From Bacteroidota bacterium (GTDB taxonomy: Bacteria; Bacteroidota; Bacteroidia; Chitinophagales; Chitinophagaceae), in NCBI GenBank assembly GCA_026391195.1, contig JAPLEI010000106.1:5601-48934 (forward strand): 43,334 bases of DNA, in the 5' to 3' direction. The position numbers and the translations under genes were made by a program. The notes beneath the pieces were generated by a model, which was not told the DNA's origin, did no database searches, and worked only from the letters and a program-made list of their open reading frames with translations. Shown here one piece after another: positions 42,524 to 43,334 of the stretch (its first letter is position 1; each line of letters opens with the position of its first letter).

Positions 42524-43141
42524 ATGGCGGCAATAGACTACTCCGACAACACCAAAAATATCCTGGGCCTTCATCTCCCCTCCGACCCCCGGTGGGTTAA
42601 TCTGGCAGCCATTTCTCTGGAAGAAATTTTAACGGATCATGCCTATTGCGAACAAAAAGCGGCCCTTACTTGCATCAGCCTAATTCAGAAGCATCCAGAA
42701 AAAACCGAATTGGTGAATCAACTGGCGCCGATTGTTTCGGAAGAATGGGGACATTTTAGACTAGTGATTCATGAATTGCAAAAAAGAAAATTGCAACTGG
42801 GTAAACAACGCAAAGATGAATATGTGAACCAACTACTTGCTTTTCAGGCAAAGGGGGGCAATGCGGAGGATCGTTTATTAGATCAGTTGCTAACTATGGC
42901 CATGATTGAAGCTCGAAGCTGCGAACGTTTTAAACGCCTGAGTGAAGGGCTTCCCGACGAATACCTACGTAATTTTTACCGTCGCTTTATGGAAAGTGAA
43001 GCGGGTCACTATACCTTATTTATTCAGCTGGCAGAAACCTATATGCCGGCAGAAAAAGTTAAATCCCGCTGGAAAGAATGGCTCGAATATGAAGCCAACG
43101 TGATGGCAGGTTTAGAAGTTCGAGGCGATCGGATTCATTAA
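42524..43141 (+). CDS. miaE: tRNA-(ms2io6A37) hydroxylase, MiaE family
   Basis: A 205-residue ferritin-like diiron protein. Metal ligands are visible as EEILTDHAYCEQ (Glu and the downstream CE), EEWGHFRLVIHEL (ExxH), MIEARSCERF and ESEAGHYTLF (ExxH). The opening LGLHLPSDPRW is typical. MiaE hydroxylates the isopentenyl group of ms2i6A37 in tRNA. The frame begins at an ATG at 42473, but the ATG at 42524 is closer to the conserved N-terminus and is preferred. Its stop overlaps that of the convergent small gene by 4 bases. Confidence 0.88.
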   Translation: MAAIDYSDNTKNILGLHLPSDPRWVNLAAISLEEILTDHAYCEQKAALTCISLIQKHPEKTELVNQLAPIVSEEWGHFRLVIHELQKRKLQLGKQRKDEYVNQLLAFQAKGGNAEDRLLDQLLTMAMIEARSCERFKRLSEGLPDEYLRNFYRRFMESEAGHYTLFIQLAETYMPAEKVKSRWKEWLEYEANVMAGLEVRGDRIH

Positions 43142-43320
43142 TCCCCTGAAGAATCGGATAAAAAATATTCCAGTTCCTGGCTCAGTGATAGATAGGGATA
43201 TTGGGACTGCAGTTGCCGCGTTTTTTCGGCGTATTCTTTTAAAAAATTTTTATGCTGTGTGGTACCCGGATGCAGCGGACGATGTTGAAAAGCCAGCAGT
43301 ATATCCTGGAGCGACTGCAT
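43138..43320 (-). CDS. Small protein of unknown function (may be 5'-truncated)
   Basis: Not recognised. From the ATG at 43320 it encodes 60 residues, MQSLQDILLAFQHRPLHPGT..., with predicted helices and a mixed charged C-terminus. The frame stays open to the window edge (AQQL precedes the Met), so it may be the tail of a longer protein. The stop overlaps the miaE stop on the other strand. Confidence 0.55.
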   Translation of the reverse strand: MQSLQDILLAFQHRPLHPGTTQHKNFLKEYAEKTRQLQSQYPYLSLSQELEYFLSDSSGD

Positions 43321-43334
43321 AAGTTGTTGCGCTG

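Overview
The window is a chromosomal segment of a member of the Bacteroidota, most likely a Chitinophagaceae-type bacterium (inferred from protein families and signals, not from a database search). Supporting signs are repeated TAnnTTTG -7 boxes with no Shine-Dalgarno sequences, an OmpA protein with thrombospondin type-3 repeats, a DUF4369/TlpA thioredoxin, a very long TamB-like protein, a DAHP synthase-chorismate mutase fusion, and zinc-ligand-poor ribosomal proteins S4 and L36. No tRNA, rRNA, CRISPR array, IS element or prophage was seen. Nearly all of the window is vertically inherited core genome.

Layout. 1-6350: end of a secreted protein gene, an ammonium transporter, an outer-membrane porin, an acyltransferase and PriA. 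6450-9750: OmpA and a triple-domain RlpA-like protein, flanked by two small intergenic repeat clusters. 9759-19825, all on the minus strand: a long aromatic amino acid cluster. Read in its own direction it runs pheL leader peptide/attenuator, pheA, aminotransferase, tyrA, DEAD-box helicase, DAHP synthase-chorismate mutase, aroB, aroA, aroC, DUF952, thiamine-binding-like protein. 20022-26439: a small repeat lipoprotein, an ECF sigma factor translationally coupled to a membrane-anchored HtrA-like protease, a nucleotidyltransferase, a PLP enzyme, an unknown secreted protein, lipB and rluD. 26557-31314: TamB-like protein, apparently with a CTG start. 31309-36940: aroQ, carA, then the alpha ribosomal operon (infA-rpmJ-rpsM-rpsK-rpsD-rpoA-rplQ). 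37042-43334: a metallopeptidase/propeller/barrel outer-membrane protein, a TlpA-like protein, a DbpA-type helicase, miaE and a small unknown gene.

The main find is a classical transcription attenuator upstream of pheA. It has a 17-residue leader peptide with seven Phe codons, an antiterminator, and a terminator with a U9 tract. A -7 box sits only 5 nt before the leader ATG. Four other genes also have the -7 box 3-4 nt before the start codon, which predicts leaderless mRNAs. The attenuator should couple charged tRNA-Phe to the whole aromatic cluster. That cluster, with aroQ at 31309, supplies most shikimate steps and both Phe and Tyr branches; aroE and aroK are not in the window.

Other points of interest are a one-protein anti-sigma-like/transmembrane/protease partner for the ECF sigma factor, hairpins in four successive gaps of the alpha operon plus its 3' end (several terminator-like), three RlpA-type domains in one protein, and several non-ATG starts.
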